DNA of 64,000 nucleotides from contig VFFE01007485.1 of assembly GCA_008921705.1 (NCBI GenBank), positions 215,280-279,279 of the forward strand, given 5' to 3'. Shown piece by piece: positions 13,228 to 26,850 of this stretch. The position numbers and the translations under genes were made by a program. Positions within the stretch are counted from its first letter, which is position 1. Each line of letters begins with the position of its first letter. The stretch comes from Burhinus oedicnemus (lineage: Eukaryota; Chordata; Aves; Charadriiformes; Burhinidae). The notes under the pieces are model-generated. The model was not told where the DNA came from, searched no databases, and saw only the letters and a program-made list of their open reading frames with translations.

Positions 13228-16200
13228 CCTCTCCATCCTACTTGCAAATAAATTAATCTGTAGAAAGAAAATTGAGTATTTATGCAGTAAGGAGCTATTG
13301 CTTCCATAACATGTTTATTAAAGGAATATTTTGTGATATTTTTTCCCCTAATAATTCTTGCATAAAACCTGCATGATTTTCCCTTTGAATTTTCTTTTAT
13401 TTATTACTGTTTGTTATGTATCTGCAAAGATAAACCTCCACTTTGACATGCCATTCTCCTGAGCTACCAGCTGAGAAGTCACATAAGAAAAACCTGAATA
13501 TTTCTGGGTCAAACTTTCAAAAAAAACCCCCAAAACCAAAAAGCGAAAAAACCCCACCCAACACTAAAGAAATATCACCGCATGACTTTGCCTGCTTTCA
13601 AGTTTTATAGCAACTAAGTTTAAGTTTAAGACAAATGAACCAGCATTTTCCAGCAATCAAAATCACTAGAGATTTCAAATCAGATTCTGCCCCTAACTCT
13701 GTTTGGGATCTAGGGAGAGATATCTGTTTCCATTACAAATTTTATTTTAATAAATCTTATCAGTTTTACCCAAGAAGCTCAGAACATTTTACAGTCACTG
13801 ATTATAACCTTAGTGAAACTCCTTGTGTACGAGTGAAACATGTCTAGAGAAGCACAATCTGTAAATACCCACGTATTATTCTCAAAAATAAGTAGTAATT
13901 TGCCAAAAGCTGTATTAAACTTTTGAGTTAAAACACTGAGGGAAGTCAGTATTGTGCATTACATCTTTCCTGATCTGTGGGAGTCAGCAGGAAGTTCCTG
14001 GTGAAATGCAGACAGTGCTGTCAGTGGAGGATGTGAGGGTTTGATTCTGAGGTGTGTTATTTCTGTGGGACTTATATTTTTCCTTTTTAAAATTAGTAAT
14101 ATTTTATGCATAAGGGACTGAGGGAAAAAGAAGTGATTTCTCCATAAGATCTGGCCTAAATGGGATGCAGGTTCATTTCCTGAACTTCCACTCCTGGTTC
14201 ACTCATAAGAATATCTTTTCTTGTCATTAGAAATGTGATGATTGTGTCGGGTTTTGTTTAGTTGGTTTTTTATGGTTTGACCATTTCATATAGTGAAAAC
14301 CAGTTTTTTTCCCAAGCAGGATTCTGATCCCAATCTTAGTTTCTTTGTCCCATTCTGCTGAAAACTACAATTTGTGAAGAAATTAAGTTTTGCTTAGCAA
14401 AAAACCCAAAAGATCTTGAAAATTTTCGTTCACTTGAAAGAAGTGAATGAAAAATGAAAAAGGTTATTTCATTGTGGGGCAGTTTAATCTCAAAGGGAAT
14501 ATTATGTTTTATTAAACTGGAAAAAACCATTCATTCTGAACTACTTCAATAACATATCTGAATTAACATTTATCAAAGCCAATCCATTTCTTATGCTAGG
14601 GAACTGTCATCTTGTTTAAATATTAGAGAATTGTCCACAGAAAATAAAAAACAGGGAAGAATTATTTAAAATTTTGTGCCGTACAAGAACTAAGAGGTGC
14701 CACATTCAATTCAACAGCAGGCTCAAAACAAACAAAGTGCAGCACAAATTATAACATGGGATTCATTCCAAAAGCTGTGACAGAGGCCAAAAGTATAAAT
14801 CAAAGAGGTATGGACACAAATTCATAGAAGATAACCATAACTGCAGGAAATAATACCCTGAATATAACCTCTGAGTCAGAAATTTCTTAAATTTTGATTG
14901 CTGGTATCTTGCAGGCTATACCACAGGAAAAAACTGGACTTTTCTAGGCAGCTTACTGTAGTATGTGTCCGTAGATGTCTACTGTAAGAACTATGAGGCT
15001 ACTCTGAAGGATAAAGACGTCTCATGGATAAGGTCATCAAAAGAACAGCTCAAAAAAAAAAGCAAAACAAAATTTTTTCTTTCACTGAAAATAATTCTAC
15101 ACACATGATCATTCTCTCGGACATGCACATATTACGTCTTTTGACCTTTTTTATCCTGACTCCAAATAAAAGCTAAAGTTAACATGCAGGATGAAGATCT
15201 AAATGTTGATATTAAATCAGTGCTATTAAATAGTTAGTCCAAATGGACAAGTAAATAACCAAGGTTCACGATTCATACAAATTAACATGGTTGCAGGAAT
15301 AGTTGGAAAAAATAAATACAGAAAACAAAATTTGATGTAGCAAATCAACCTGTTATTGCTAATAAAAATTGTCTTCAAGTATTATTATGGGAACCTCAAC
15401 AGTTTGTAACCCTTCCAGTTAAAATTTCCCTCAACAGACACATGACATCTTGGCAGGTTTCCCAAAAAAGGTTTTTGTTTTACGGTTCTATGTGAAATCA
15501 ATTTCCATAAAACCAACAGATTAAAATCCCTTCTCTGCTGTAAAAGCAAAAGATAAATAAATAAAAAAGGCATTAAAAAGTGCATTTTCTGCCCCTTAAA
15601 CCTTTGAAAGCTTTGCTAATATTCAAATGAGGAGTTTTTCGTTTGCAGGCAACATTTGTTTAAGCTTCTCTCGCTGATACCACAGCCATCATTTTTTATT
15701 TCTGCTTCTTGAGCCTTTCCAGCAGACCAGGGCAGACAACATCATCCAATAACAGCTGAAATTATTCAGAGCAGCGTTTATCTCTTGGCTGTTTGAAATT
15801 GCTTTAGTTTATTTATTTATTTTTATTTTAAATATTGCATGTAGGAAATACATGGAAAGACTTCATGCTGCCTAGAAGCAGCCAGCTGGAAATTTCTTGG
15901 ATCACATAAATTAATACATATATAAGCAAGGCAGATATATGCTAAGGACTTCTACACCATCCTCCCCCTTACGCGATGTCCTTTTTGTCAGTATGCGAAT
16001 GCTGGGTGATATATAACAAACAACAGTTTGGACTGAGAGGCGAGGCAGGGATTTGTGATTAATCTCCTGAAACTGGGCCAATTCCTAATTCCGCTTGAGA
16101 TTCTTTTTCTGATGTTGCACACATCACTGAGTTTCCCTGCACCACAGAACCTCGCCGGTTGTTCGGGTGATAACAAATACTGCTGCATCTCTCTTCTGTC

Positions 16201-17876
16201 TTGTGTCCTCAGCATAAGCATCCTTTCTTTCGTTGCGTGTTTCTGTACAGACTCTTGTCTGTCCTTAAAAACTGAACCGGGTGTAGATGTCCATGAATTA
16301 TGGCTGATCTGAGCTGACATGACCATGTGATACACATCTACGTAGAAGAATAACCTCAGACTAGAAAGTTTTGGCAGAATGAACTGCACTGCCTTGTGCC
16401 TTCTGGCACATTACAGTTTTAAAATGTTTTTCATGCTCGCCATCCTGGAAGCTTTTGCTCTTTCAAGGAGACCAGGTCTCCTGGGTATGATGTAATGTGG
16501 GATGCCTGGATGGGCACCATGTGCCTGTGGATGGTGATCCTAGTCTGAAAGCTGTAGCACAAACCCGGTGGCCTTACCTCTGCACTGAGTATGAACAGCA
16601 AATGTGTTTTTCTTTTCTCTTGGCAGTTTGTTATTTCAGTTCCACCTTTGCCTACATGGTTTTTAAGAACACTTGCGGTTGCTTGCATCACCATTTAGAT
16701 TCAGTGATTTGGCTCATTGTATTCAACACAAGTAGCCTGATTCCTCTCTTGAAATCTTGATGTCGTTTATGTACAGCACATGTTATCGTAGGGGCTAACA
16801 GTGGGGGTTATCTCACCTAAATTCAGTTGTTTATGAGGCACTCATCCTGGCCTCTCTTTATAGCCCACAAGAAGAAATAAGCACTTTGAGGGTGAAATTC
16901 ATGTGACCTATTTGATATTGCTACTTCAGAAAGAGATGACTCATACGCTGGAAATGCCGATTCGCCTCCAGCAAATATAAAGGCAGCCTACTTCATTAAC
17001 TGGGAGGTAGACACTTGCCAGATTAATCCAGAGTAAGAGCCCTAGCTATGCATCAGGACTCTGGTGGGCTTGATGCTGAGTAAACTCCAAACAAGATGTT
17101 CCACTCTTAATGGGTTCATGCTGTAAGATAGGAGACGTAAAGATAGTCAGAAGGGAGCACTGTGACCATAATAGTCAGCACTGAGAGGTAATGACCTCAG
17201 CACTAAAACAACTTAAATTCTGTCAGGTGTTTGAGGAAGGGTTTGGATAACAGTGAATTCATGTTGCACGTGGGTACGGGAGAACACGTCCCAAATGAAT
17301 GGACTGCACCCAGCAAAAGAAAATGCAGTTTTTGGGCTGAAGTCTTGTCATTTTGGATGCTTATGTCATGGGACAGTGAGAAGTGGGAACTAAACTTCCA
17401 ATCTGTAATAAAAGATTGGGATGAGCTATGACAGATATTTATAGTGAAGAGAGATAGTGCACAATTCAAAGAGGAAGGGTGATATAATTAAAGCCAGAGA
17501 GAAAGATCTTGCATCAATCAAGATGCAAGCTGACGAGAAGTCGAATAACAGTACTATCTATATGGATAGATGGAAAGGTCTCATTGTGGAGGTGTTATGC
17601 TGGAAAAAGATCTGTAAGACAGCAGAGAAAGAACTGAGCGAAATATAACACTCAAGCTGCTGGACTGAATGCCAAGAAAGCAAATTCCATTCACATCATT
17701 TGAGCTAGTGCATACTGGACAATGTTTGTTTTGAAAGGGAAACGTGGACGTACAGTGTCAGCTTGAGATAAATAAAAGTAAAAACCACCACCACCAAAAC
17801 CAAAACTGCAAACATTTTCTATGGAAGGAAATAGCACTGGGACAACAACGACTCTTACCTAACAAAACTGCTCTGA

Positions 17877-18125
<249 letters not shown>

Positions 18126-20825
18126 TAGTAGAGGGATTTTGTTGGAATAAGAACCCTTCAAACATTTCTGCATGAACCATCTGGCACTTGGATGCACAGT
18201 TCCTGGGTGTTAAGCCCCCACTTATATAAACCATTTCAGAAAAGTTCAAGATACATGGATATACCCCTGATTGCCGGTGACACTTTTAAGGTAGGATTCA
18301 CCTGACCAGGTGTCTGCTGTAAGATGAAATTAATTATTCAGTAAAAGATCCTTGCTTTCAGGTCTTATGTTTGACAGCCAGAGGGCTTGAGTCGTTATTA
18401 AGGCTGTTTTGAAGGAGAGGTTTGTGTCTGGAGCATTGAGTATTGTGTGTGTTGGTGACGGGGTGTTACACACATTGCCTTGCTCAAGGCAGGTCCCACA
18501 GGTAGTGTGTGCCTTACCCACCACAGGTGAAGAGGAGAGCTCGTTATGCAATTTTTACTACAAAGTTGTTTGTTTGGAAAATAATGATTAATTGGGGTTT
18601 TGGGGGTTTGGGTTGTGGCTTTTTTTAAAGTGTTACCTTTGAAGGGTTTTTTGTCGGAAATGTTTCCTCAGATCTAGAAACTCAACCCAGAATATGGGAA
18701 TCATTAACTTGTTAGGAAACCCTGATTCGAGGGTACTGATTAACATGCTGCCCTCAGCTTCCCTCAACCTTTTCTGTCGAAGCTGTTCTGTTCTGTATAA
18801 ATATTAAAAATATGCTAGCCTAGAGCGTCTGGTGCAGAAGAACTACCAGGGAATTAACTCAGGCTGAGAGAATGTTTGGCCTGAGGCTGCTATCCGAACC
18901 ACTGGGTCATTGTATGCTTTTGGCAAACAAACTGACCTCAACCTCTGCCTCTCTGGTAGACAGTCACATCATATAAATTTAAATAACTGATTCACGTGTT
19001 TGTCTTTGTAGACTAATCTCCGTACATCACACAACAGAGAGGTTTCTTAGGAGAGGGGTTCCTACTTTTCATTATCCTCTGGACAAATCTCTATTGTAAG
19101 AAGGCAAATGGAAAGGCTAACTCTCCACTCCCATTTTTCCTTTTACTCTCCATGGAAAAATCTTAGTCTGCTGTGATTAGGAAACCTTATTTCCTTCCCA
19201 AATGTGTTCTTTAGCTGCAAATTCTATTTTCTACCTGTCTTTGTTGACTAATCTTCTTTGATTATAGGCTTTTTTCTTTTTTTTTCTTTTTTTTTTTTTG
19301 AATGAGAGCATAATTATTATCCTAGCAGGTGACCTATTTAATACCAAAATGAAAGCACTCTGTCATGAACCGGCTTTAGCTCTCTGCTACCCTGCAGGTC
19401 ATCAGAATGTCACACATCAAACAATCTTAAGTATAATGCTGTACACTCCATCTCCACATGGCCAGATGTGCATTTGCTTGGCTTCCGAAACCTCTATATG
19501 TCACAACATCTGTTCTTGATCTGAGCATTTTATTGTAATAGACTGTGATGGCCATTTTGCACATGCTATCCATGATGTATGATAATGAGCAAAGACTATT
19601 TCTCTGGGTTTAATGTAAAAAATAAAAATTCAGAGCTTGAAAAGAAACTGCTGTGGAGGTAAACCTAACTCCAAGTGAGGGATTTGTGACTGACTGCCGG
19701 TTTCCGTGAGAGTTTATATCAAGCCATAAGGGATTGAAGGAAGAGGAGTAATATTATTTCTTACAGTGCTGCAATGCTTTGCACTGGGTCAAGTTTACTT
19801 CCCTTTACAAATTTGTAGGTTCTGTTCCAGGTTGTTTGAATATGTTTGTTAAATGTAACTTCAACTGGACTATAGACATGTCCAGGTTTGGGGAATTTTG
19901 CAGTCATCATAAGTGGGCATGAAAATGGATCCTACCCTTTTCAGTAGATGAAAACTGCAGGCCTTTCTACTCAATTTACATATATTTTTGGTTGGACTTT
20001 GCCTACTGCATGTCCGAATAAGTAACTGTTGAAAACCTTAACTCAAAATACACCACACTTGTTTTTGTTTGTACACTACTCTGATTTGATGCAACTGGCT
20101 AAATCTAGGCTAGAACAATTAATATATCTTGTCTTCCAAGGTAGACAAAGCTTCACTGGGCAGCAGGACATGGGAAAATGAATTTTAAAGAGACTTTGTT
20201 TAGTTCCTTTTTATGTCATAAAATGCTGTGAAACAGGTAATATTGGTCTATCCTGTTTTTTCTTTTGCTTTTTTTTTTTTTTTTTCATCTCTGCAAAGCT
20301 GAGTTTGGATCCTTCTGCTTTTCATGTACATTTCTGTGTTTTCCTTGATCTGAGAAGTCTCCAGGCTTAAGCTCTTAAGATGCATATCCTGGGCAAGTGT
20401 CTTCTGTCTGAAGTCTTTTCTAGGGAACTGAACCTGATTATTCAGTTCTCTGTAAGACTGCAAGCAACTGAGACTTTCCTTATTTGAGGTTTACCTATTG
20501 TGAGTAAACTAAAAAGAGGTTTTTTTCCCTCACAGTTGCAGCCAGATTATTTTTCCAGAATACTTCCATTTGAGCGAAAACTTGTAATGGGTAGGAACTC
20601 TGAATCGTTCTTATTGCACCCTCTTCCTCAAGTCTAGGAGATGCATGGCTTAAAACCCCAGTGAATTAGTGTTTCGCTGCGTCTGAGGCACTTACTAACT
20701 CCACAATTTATTCGGTTCCATAGGTTTGGCATAAATTCTACAAAGTTATGAAGCAGACTGGCTCACAAAAGTAAACTTTGCCCTCACTGGTGTCATCATA
20801 CTCAGTAGATGGACTAGTGGCATGG

Positions 20826-21484
20826 TGTATTGGGTTTACATGGCAAGGTTTTGGTAGCAGAGGGGGATGGGAGCAGGAGTGGCTTCTGTGAGAAGACACC
20901 AGAAGCTGCCCCCATGTCCAACAGAGCCATTTCCAGCCAGCTCCAAGATGGACCCACTGCTGGCCAAAGCTGAGCCCATCAGCGACATTGGTAGCACCTC
21001 TGTCATAACATACTTAAGAAAGGGTAAAAAATGCTGTGCAGCAGCTGTGAGAAAGAAAAGTGAGAAAACGTGAGAGAAACAACTATGCAGGCACCAAAAT
21101 CAGTGAAGAAGGAACAGAGGAGGTGCTCCAGGTGCCAGAGCAGATTCCCTTTCAGCCTGTGGTGAAGACCATGGTGATGCACGTTGTCCCACTGCAGCCC
21201 ATGGAGGACCACGTACCAGAGCAGGTGGCTTTGGCCTGAAGGAAGGTGGTTTTAGATTTGTTCTTGCTTCTCATTCTACTCTATTTAATTGGTAATAAAT
21301 TAATTTCCCCAAGTAGTAATTTCCCCATGTTTTGGCCATGATGGTAATTGGTAAGTGATCTCACTATCCTTGTCTTTACCCATGAGCTTTTTGTTGTATT
21401 TTTCTCCCTGTGTCCTGTTGAGGAAGGGGAGTGATAGAGCAGCTTGGTGGGCACCTGGCAGCCAGTCAAGGTCAACCCACCACA
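20826..21484 (+). mobile_element. Solo LTR, second family, with perfect 5-bp target duplication
   Basis: A 659-bp element starting TGTATTGGGTTTACATGGCA and ending TCAACCCACCACA. It is flanked on both sides by CATGG (20821-20825 and 21485-21489), a perfect 5-bp target-site duplication. AATAAA (21294-21299) gives a likely poly-A signal and the + orientation; ACATACTTAAGAA near 21008 could be a weak TATA region. There are no internal genes or second LTR nearby, so it is a solo LTR. The sequence differs from the other two LTRs in the window, so it represents another family. The short open frames within it are not retroviral genes. Confidence 0.9.
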
Positions 21485-23580
21485 CATGGTTCAGACAACA
21501 TTTGAACACGCATAACTTCAGGAGAGTAGTGGCTGTATTTACAGTAGTGCTAGGCCCTCAGGAAAGTCAGAATTGTGATGAAATCTGAGGTTAATACTAT
21601 TAAGTCATGTTTTCCAGACATCTCTTGAGTACAAAGTAGAAGACTCTTATCTTGACATATCATCTCTAGGTCATACATCCCATTTTACCTCTTTCTTCCT
21701 CATAAAAAATGGGTGCATTAGGGAGCTAATTTTCTTTTTAGGCCCATAGATAGACTGTGGAAGTTCTCATCTAGTTTATGTAGTTGTTTTGCTTTTTCCT
21801 TATTTAAAATGCAAGTGACTGCCTTCATCTCTAAAGAAAGTCCGTATCAATCATCAGCTCCTCTTGCCACTTCCTGAGCCAATCTTCTGTGTTTGGGTTG
21901 CTGAGGTGCCACTGCTTAATGATAGATCCTGAAGGCTCCTCGTTCTGCACTTCTGAGTTCTCAGAGCAGAAACTAATTACATGCCAGCAGCTCTGGACTG
22001 TATATATGCATTTTCCCTAGCTCTCCCCACGCGACTTCTGAACACCACTGACAGTTTCTCATATCCTGACTTAGCAGAGTAGTTATAATAATTAATCCTA
22101 TTTAAGCCTTGGTGATTTTTTTTTTTTTTAATCTTCCATTCTCTTCCCAGTCATCCACACAGCAAACAGGGATCTTCGCTTTCTCTATTCCTACTTCCCT
22201 CCTTCTCTAATAATTTTCTCTCTATCTATACTACACTTTTCCTTTCAAGCACAATTAAGACAATGAAGATACTTCTTATCGAAATAAGAAAATTTTTTGT
22301 TGTCAGATAAATATGAAGTAAGATGCTTTTGTGGTCAAAAAAACTAGTAGAGAATAATATACAGAATAAGAGAATGTGCCAGTACTTTCTCAAGCTCTCT
22401 TAAGCCCATAACCTATGCTCACAGGGAATATATATCACAGTAGATTGACAGTATGTTCAAAATAGAATCATATCTGCTGCAGGCTTGGGAGATCTAGTGG
22501 GGTGAAACAGATGCATGAGCTGTGTGTGACTGGCTTCCCTCAGGGGCATCTGAATTCCCCTTTGGGTCTGCTAAATTGCCGTTCCCCGTGAGGAAGTTCA
22601 AGAGGTTATTTCGGATGTTACAAGGTCTGCATCTGAACGTCACACTGACTCATGCTTTCAGGTGATCTCAGCAGCTGTAAGAGCTGGACACTGGAAAATA
22701 TCTACAGATCCTACATCTACAATAAAATAAAAAGAAAATGTTCCTTGCAGAACTGAAAATTGCCCGGTCGCTTACACTTGGAGAGTTTTATGCCTTACCC
22801 TGTATCATACCCCTTTTCTGTATCCACTGTTGTCAGGCTGTTTTAATGTCTTTGTAATATTGTGCATCACATGCCTGCTGCGTTATAATCAAGTTGAGTC
22901 AATGACATACTGGTGGTTGTTAATAAACTGTACTCACAGTAATCTTATTTTCATTTGGATAGCAGTTGCACTGCAGATAAATTTACTCCTAAGTAATCAC
23001 ATTGATTAATCATATGACTTCCCATTAATAAGGCACTGGTGTTTGATAAGAAGTGTTCTTCTTCCATCTAGCATTGATGTACCTATCCCAAAAGACATCA
23101 GGTTTATGCCTGGCATAATACAAGAACCAGGAGTGTCATTCAACTAAAATTGCATTGATGCTAAGAGTTCTTTTCCACAGACAGCTTGCTAATATTTTCA
23201 TCTTTTCAGCGACATATGAAAAACCTGGGCTGTTTCAGCCTAACACCAAAACATTATTCAAACCTACATTTTTCTGTCACATAGGAGTCATCTGTGTTTT
23301 ATTCTTCTTTTCTTCTGTATAGTTATGGCTCGTTAGCCACAATACTTCACTTTTTCAGCTCTTGAAAAAGGAAGGGTGTGCATGAGAGAACAGCCCATGT
23401 AGGATCCATTGTGGGAATTGTAATATGCCCTGAAATCCCAGTTTAGCTGGGAGAAGAGGAATACATAGTTGCAAACTTCATTCCTCTTCAGACATCGAAA
23501 CCTTAAAGTCAAGATTCCTGTTACCCTTTTTTGTATTTATTGGCACAGCAGCCATCTTTCTAACTTAATTCCTTTGTTCC

Positions 23581-23680
23581 GTTCCTTTTTTTTTTTTTTT
23601 TTTTTTTCCCNNNNNNNNNNNNNNNNNNNNTTTTTTATTAGTTTTTTTTTTGTTTTTTTTTTTTTTTTTTTTTTTCCCCA
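23581..23680. other. Assembly gap (20 N) within poly-T
   Basis: N run at 23611-23630 flanked by T-only stretches on both sides (about 23586-23607 and 23642-23675). The gap size is nominal: 20 N is likely a placeholder where reads failed in the homopolymer. Sequence could be missing or duplicated here. It lies deep in an intron and does not affect the exons. Confidence 0.97.
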
Positions 23681-23709
23681 GGGCATCTGTTGTGCCCTGA
23701 CACCAAAAC

Positions 23710-23830
23710 AAAATTGTATGAGAAAGGGAGAGAGAGAGAGGAAGGGAGAGGGGGACAAGGGGAAGGCTGGGGGACAGAGGTGAGGGAAGGCAAGGCAAGG
23801 CAAGGCAAAGCAAAAAAAGGCAAAAAAAGA
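23710..23830. repeat. Purine-rich GA / (AAGGC)n low-complexity tract
   Basis: Immediately after the poly-T gap region, the + strand becomes almost pure purine: a GAGAGAGA segment, then GGGGACAAGGGGAAGG, then AAGGC units and GCAAAAAAAG units to about 23828. Together with the upstream T tract it makes a strongly strand-asymmetric block, which may explain the assembly gap. Confidence 0.85.
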
Positions 23831-25102
23831 TCTTAGCTTTGCAAAAGACTAAAACTCCTGTGTTTCCTTTTAAAGGAAGGGCGATGTGTGTTTTTCTCTT
23901 TTTTTCCCTTTGAAACTAGCAGAGATTCTCTATCTCCTGCTAAAAAAAAAAGGGGCCTGATGAGTCTAAAGGGCTGTGAAGCTGCCAAGCCTTTTTTTAT
24001 TTTTGTTTTTTTCTTTTTCTTAACTGTATACCAGGGGAGATGTTTCCTAAACAATACCTGATTATTTACAAACTTAAGGCATAGTTAAGATTCTGGTTTT
24101 ACCAATTTAGAACTTGCGTATGTAAGATTGCTGATATGTATTATTTAACATTTAAAAAAAAATCAAATTTAAAAAAAATCCCAGTATTTGAAATAACTTT
24201 CACTTATAATTATTCCATATAACTAATCCAGACTGTATAAGTGTAGTTTACATCACAATTTCACCTGGAATTGTTAATTTTACATGGAAACAGCTTTATT
24301 TTTGGTCTCAGACTCCTCTGCTTCGGTGTGAGTGTGGTATGGCAAGCACATCTTTCCTGGGTTGGCATGTGTTTGTAATGGGTGGTTTTAAAGGAATGGG
24401 ATTCTTTCAGTGTCTTGCTTATGCAAATGATGAATAGTTGTGATTGGGACTCCAGCAGATGTCCGACGCGTAATTATTCTGAAATAGTAAGAGAGCTGAT
24501 ATACTGTTCTTTATAAGGTATAATGACAAGTATCTTTAATCAGTGTGTTCAGGGCACCATTTGTGATAATTACTGATGAAGCCTTTAATCTTCAGTTGCC
24601 TGAAGATAAATGGCTGATCTTTAGAATGAACTAAATGATTTCCTAGCTGTGGCAGAAAACATGGTAACTAATAATGTGAAAATAACTGGTTTCTTTAATC
24701 ATTGGCATATTTCTTTTCTGTGGTTCTTACTTTTTGATCTGGCATATGCAGGGTACAGCAAGGCAATGATTTGCGTTATGTTAGAGGTCAAAACTGAGAT
24801 TAATGTGGGATTACGCCTAAAACACGATGTTGAAAAAGCTTTGCAATCTTTTCACTGTGGGTGTTCAGTGCAAATGTCATGAAATCATCTGGAGATTCTT
24901 GTGAGATTCCACACTGGAAGGTGATGGAGTCTCCTTCTGGAGAAAATCCTCAGGAATTGCTCGTATTGGACTGATGTTTCGTTCCTTTTGAAAATCAATA
25001 GAATTTGCATAGGAAGTTCCACTTTTCGTATCTATTTTTTTGCTATTTTTCTGCAATGCTTATGTATTGGAAAGAATCAGACTGCTGCATTCTCTGTACA
25101 AA

Positions 25103-25178
25103 TCTCCTTGTTTCTCTGCATATCACTGGGAAAAAGTCAATCTCCCTGTTTCTCTGCATATCACTGGGAAAAAGTCAA
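25103..25178. repeat. 38-bp tandem duplication
   Basis: Two adjacent 38-bp copies (25103-25140 and 25141-25178) differ at a single base (TCTCCTTG versus TCTCCCTG). The unit contains TTTCTCTGCATATCACTGGG. High identity points to a recent duplication. It is intronic, with no coding meaning. Confidence 0.97.
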
Positions 25179-26850
25179 TCACACCTAGACTTGTATAACT
25201 GAAAATAAGTTTTTTATGGCTAATTTAGAGTAGTTGTGAGTAGAGTGGTAAAAGGCAGACTGAGCATGGAGAATTTATTTCTCTTTCACAGCTACTATTA
25301 CAATTATATACTGAAGAATTTATTTCACTTCCATCGCCATAATTTCTCACTTTGGGGCTGAAATCGACTGATGTGATTTGTACAATCATTCACTTGACTG
25401 ACATTGTTTCAGTTAAAGTTTTCCCTTTCTACAGATTTCAGCACTGATTTTTGAGGAAGTTTGTAGGAGGGGGCTTGAGGCAGATGTTTCTTTCTTTCTT
25501 CCCTGAAATGGAGCACACGAGCAGCAGGAACGGCCTTTCTGCTCTTCACTTTAGGAAATGGACTTGGCTGCTCTCTACGTTTTGATAGAGGACTCTATGA
25601 TTCGGTTTTTCTTTCTTCTCAGTATTTTTTCCCAGGGGTACTTTGTTGAAAAATTATCTTCATATGCCCTAAAGAACACTACAATAATTCCCACTGACTG
25701 ATGATGAGAGAGTTCTTGAAAGGAGACCTAATCAACTCTCACAGCTTCCGAGCTGTCGGCCTTTCCAACAGGAGCACAGATGCCAACAACAGCACAGTCG
25801 AGATCCATCATCTGGCAGCTAACTCTTTGCTGTTGGCAAGTGTCCCAGACAGCAGCTCGGGGACTGGGGAATGAGAAAAGAGATACCCTCTTTTTCCAAC
25901 CACTTTGTCCTGTTTCGTGGAAACAAATCTTCCAGTGACAGCAAAAGCCTGTACCTCTGTTCAAAGCCATCACACTAGTCATAATAACCCAAGAATCGGT
26001 TTTACAGCTAATATGAATTATAAGTTTTGGTGCAGTGCTTGGGAGGAACGCTTAGAAGTGCAATCCCTGCAACACCAGCTTGTGCACAAACGACTGCCCC
26101 TGCTCCAATGACCTCATGAGTTCTCCGAGGATCAGACAAGTTTCAGCAGTCTAACAAACACAAGAAAATGGGCTAAGAGAATAGGGGTGGGTCAGTGTGT
26201 TATGATTCTCAAAAGTATTGCCAGTCGGAGGTGAGTAACATTAGACGAAAGTTTAGCCAATTAAAATAAAGCATTTTTTGAAGCTTCATGGCAAGATAAG
26301 AATAATTTTAGAAGCTCTTCAGTACAAGAATAACTTCTCCTAAAGTTGATTTGACTTCATCACATGTTCAGAGTCTGTACTGGAGTGTTTTGATGAGCGG
26401 CAAAAAAATAATTTTGTGCAGAATTGAGTAATGCTTCAAGGAAGCTCTTTGCGTAACGGAGAAAGGTGTGAGTATTCAGGCAGTGAGACATAGGAGTATT
26501 CGGGTGAGAATCTGGGTCTAAAGATTTATCTAGGGTAAGCTAGACACAGTCAGTATGCATATGAGCTTATGCTGCTTCTTGACTGGCATAAAACTTGAGA
26601 AATCAAACTTCCAGTCAGTCTGGTTTTACAATAGTGTTTACCTCTGCTGTTCCCAGCTTCAGAGTACGGTATTTGAACAGGGCCTGGTGCGTCGATGCTG
26701 TCTGTGCACTCAGTCACTCCATTATCCCAGGATAGCTGGGTGTGTCATGAAGTGTAAAGTAGCTGCAGTATCATTCATCTGTCGCCTCTGGTTTCTAGTA
26801 AGCCAGATAAGACCAACAGCCTATTCCTATTTTTTTTCCTCATTGTCAAG

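Noticed and set aside
15988..16389. 133-codon open frame on the minus strand
   Set aside because: No domain, no splice or promoter context, and a competing open frame on the other strand.
20867..21073. 68-codon + frame with Pro/Lys-rich sequence
   Set aside because: Inside the solo LTR at 20826-21484; LTR sequence, not a coding gene.
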